From: Rhodoferax sp. UBA4409
GTDB taxonomy: Bacteria; Pseudomonadota; Gammaproteobacteria; Burkholderiales; Burkholderiaceae_C
DNA: 7,588 nucleotides
Direction of reading: 5' to 3'
NCBI GenBank assembly: GCA_002390825.1
Contig: DGQR01000094.1
Location: 1-7,588, forward strand
This document shows positions 6,573 to 7,588 of this stretch, piece by piece (within the stretch, counting starts at the first letter, position 1; the number at the start of each line of letters is the position of its first letter). The translations under genes and the position numbers were made by a program. The notes below the pieces were generated by a model, which did no database searches, was not told the DNA's origin, and saw only the letters and a list, made by a program, of their open reading frames with translations.

Positions 6573-7190
6573 ATGAACCCCGAGAACAAAAAAGGCTATC
6601 TGAAACCCCCAGTCAATCCTCACCATGAGCCCTATGTAGATGGACTAAACAGCATGCTCGAGTCGCTGCAAGAACATGACGACCGGAGTATGGTTTTGAA
6701 CATGGCGGCATTTGCAGAAGACACCCTTGAGCTACTTTTGCTCGCTTACTTACGTGAAGCAAAGCAAGCGAAAGAACTTGTTAATGGATTTAACGCTCCG
6801 CTAGGGACTTTTTCCTCCAGGATAAAGGCGGCCTACGTGCTTGGATTACTTCAGAAAGATAGCTATGAAACGCTCGAGATACTGAGAAAGATTCGGAACA
6901 AATTTGCTCATAACTGGGAGGGCGTTTCTCTAGATAGAGAAGACATAGAAGGTCTCATTGCCCAGCTTTCACGTTCCCGGATAGAAACCCTTGCAGAGGC
7001 CCAGTCGGAAGACTACAACGCCACAGCGCGCGCGAGACTGAATCATAAAATCTCTGATGTTTTGATAGACATACGATTGCTGGCTAAAGCGTTGACAAAG
7101 AGCGGCACTAGAGCTCCTATCGTCGCGATCGAGGCTACGCCGGTGCAAGTAAAACTAGTGCTGGTTGATCCCTTTACAGGTGAGGCGTGA
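6573..7190 (+). CDS. MltR-family protein with HEPN-like RNKFAH motif
   Basis: The product is a 205-residue, mostly helical, soluble protein. The core APLGTFSSRIKAAYVLGLL (75-93), then YETLEILRKIRNKFAH (98-113), aligns by eye with the mannitol-operon repressor MltR of E. coli as I remember it (PLG-x-x-S-x-R-x-K-x-x-Y-x-L-G, then an L-R-x-x-x-N-H segment). Here the last part is R108-N-K-F-A-H113, an R-x4-H pattern typical of HEPN domains, some of which are RNases. AEDTLELLL (48-56) supplies the acidic helix usual upstream of it. No mannitol genes are present, so a repressor role for mannitol is unlikely; regulation, RNA binding or a defence or toxin-like role are possible. The ATG has AGAGGGA at 6559-6565. 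It ends TGA TAG, a double stop. G/C at third positions in its first 30 codons is 17, against 25 for the dehydratase, suggesting a foreign origin. Confidence 0.7.
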   Translation: MNPENKKGYLKPPVNPHHEPYVDGLNSMLESLQEHDDRSMVLNMAAFAEDTLELLLLAYLREAKQAKELVNGFNAPLGTFSSRIKAAYVLGLLQKDSYETLEILRKIRNKFAHNWEGVSLDREDIEGLIAQLSRSRIETLAEAQSEDYNATARARLNHKISDVLIDIRLLAKALTKSGTRAPIVAIEATPVQVKLVLVDPFTGEA

Positions 7191-7365
7191 TAGGACTGTT
7201 CGGCGAATTTGAAACCGACATTACGTATCGGACGTAGTTGGTGCTCGAGCCGCATACACGGACACCTAAGTCCTCGAGCAACCGAAGCACCAAAAGGCCA
7301 CCCGGGCCGTGCGTCTCGCCGCTGGCGCCCGGTCACACAGAACATTAGGCACCGCAATCACGAAC
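7191..7365. other. Non-coding gap with inverted repeats
   Basis: No convincing gene is seen here on either strand. Two inverted repeats are visible. GGTGCTCGAG (about 7240-7249) pairs with CTCGAGCA-CC (7273-7283) with one bulged base and a 23-base loop. CCGGGC (7302-7307) pairs with GCCCGG (7327-7332) around a 19-base loop. Neither has a following T-run. The stretch ends in ATTAGGC (7344-7350), 15 bases before the next possible start. Confidence 0.4.
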
Positions 7366-7588
7366 ATGATCACATCACACTACGTCTCTGATACCAAGAT
7401 CCCGCAATTCGACCTGATCGTGTCAACCGCTATCGACTTCGAAATAGACGGCGGTGGCAACAAAATGATCGTCGGCATAGAGAACGGGGAGGGGGTCGTC
7501 TACCGAGTCTTAGAGACAACGGGCATGGGTGCGTACATGCATACAGTGAACGCGATTCTCGGATTAGGTTTTGAAGACAAGCTCGCTG
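7366..7588 (+). CDS. Unrecognised partial open frame, runs off the window
   Basis: An ATG at 7366 opens 74 codons without a stop to the window edge. The product begins MITSHYVSDTKIPQFD and includes a hydrophilic, acidic stretch (DFEIDGGGNKM) and GLGFED near the visible end. I recognise no family, signal peptide or membrane segment. It reads as a soluble beta/alpha protein start. There is no good ribosome-binding site directly upstream; the frame is open back to 7270, with a GTG at 7309 as an alternative start. Codon use is mixed, like the preceding accessory gene. The open length alone is only moderate support, so it may not be a real gene. Confidence 0.45.
   Translation, partial: MITSHYVSDTKIPQFDLIVSTAIDFEIDGGGNKMIVGIENGEGVVYRVLETTGMGAYMHTVNAILGLGFEDKLA

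Noticed and set aside
7092..7121. TTGACA at 7092-7097 as a promoter for the downstream open frame
   Set aside because: The -35 match is perfect, but the sequence 17 bases later (TCCTAT) is a poor -10, and the site is inside a coding region.
7043..7357. Antisense open frame of 104 codons across the end of the MltR-like gene
   Set aside because: It lacks a recognisable motif, overlaps the end of a better-supported gene and has a basic, Cys/Arg-rich composition typical of chance translation.
1..7588. CRISPR array, tRNA, rRNA or transposase
   Set aside because: I saw no regularly spaced direct repeats, cloverleaf-like sequence, ribosomal RNA motifs or transposase motifs in reading the window.

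Overview
The window is G+C-rich and dense with genes, and reads like a chromosomal segment of a betaproteobacterium, most likely Burkholderiales/Comamonadaceae. That placement is inference. It rests on strong G/C preference at third codon positions, the gene families present, and a short repeat at about 6304-6357 that resembles, from memory, an interspersed repeat common in that family.

Positions 2-6311 look like one plus-strand operon that begins upstream of the window. In order it encodes the C-terminal end of an EamA/DMT membrane transporter, a LysE/RhtB-type exporter, a fold-type I PLP aminotransferase, a GstB-like glutathione S-transferase, two tandem PhzF-family proteins, a second LysE/RhtB-type exporter, and a fold-type II PLP threonine/serine dehydratase-like enzyme. 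Gaps run from -4 to +29 bases, and two junctions are 4-base start/stop overlaps. The operon closes with a rho-independent terminator lying inside the repeat, which also contains the last gene's stop codon. The promoter is not in the window. The mix suggests processing of an amino acid or amino-acid-like compound by transamination, deamination and PhzF chemistry, with export of substrate or product; the compound cannot be read from the sequence.

Positions 6312-6572 hold the terminator, a strong stem-loop of unknown role, and no convincing promoter. From there to the end the sequence is more A+T-rich. It carries a stand-alone MltR-family gene with a HEPN-like RNKFAH motif, a 175-base non-coding gap with inverted repeats, and the start of an unrecognised open frame that runs off the window. 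This tail looks like accessory DNA inserted beside a conserved operon.

The least expected signals are the tandem PhzF pair with a repeat-like sequence translated in frame at the same place in both copies, and the MltR/HEPN-like accessory gene. I see no CRISPR array, tRNA, rRNA or transposase.
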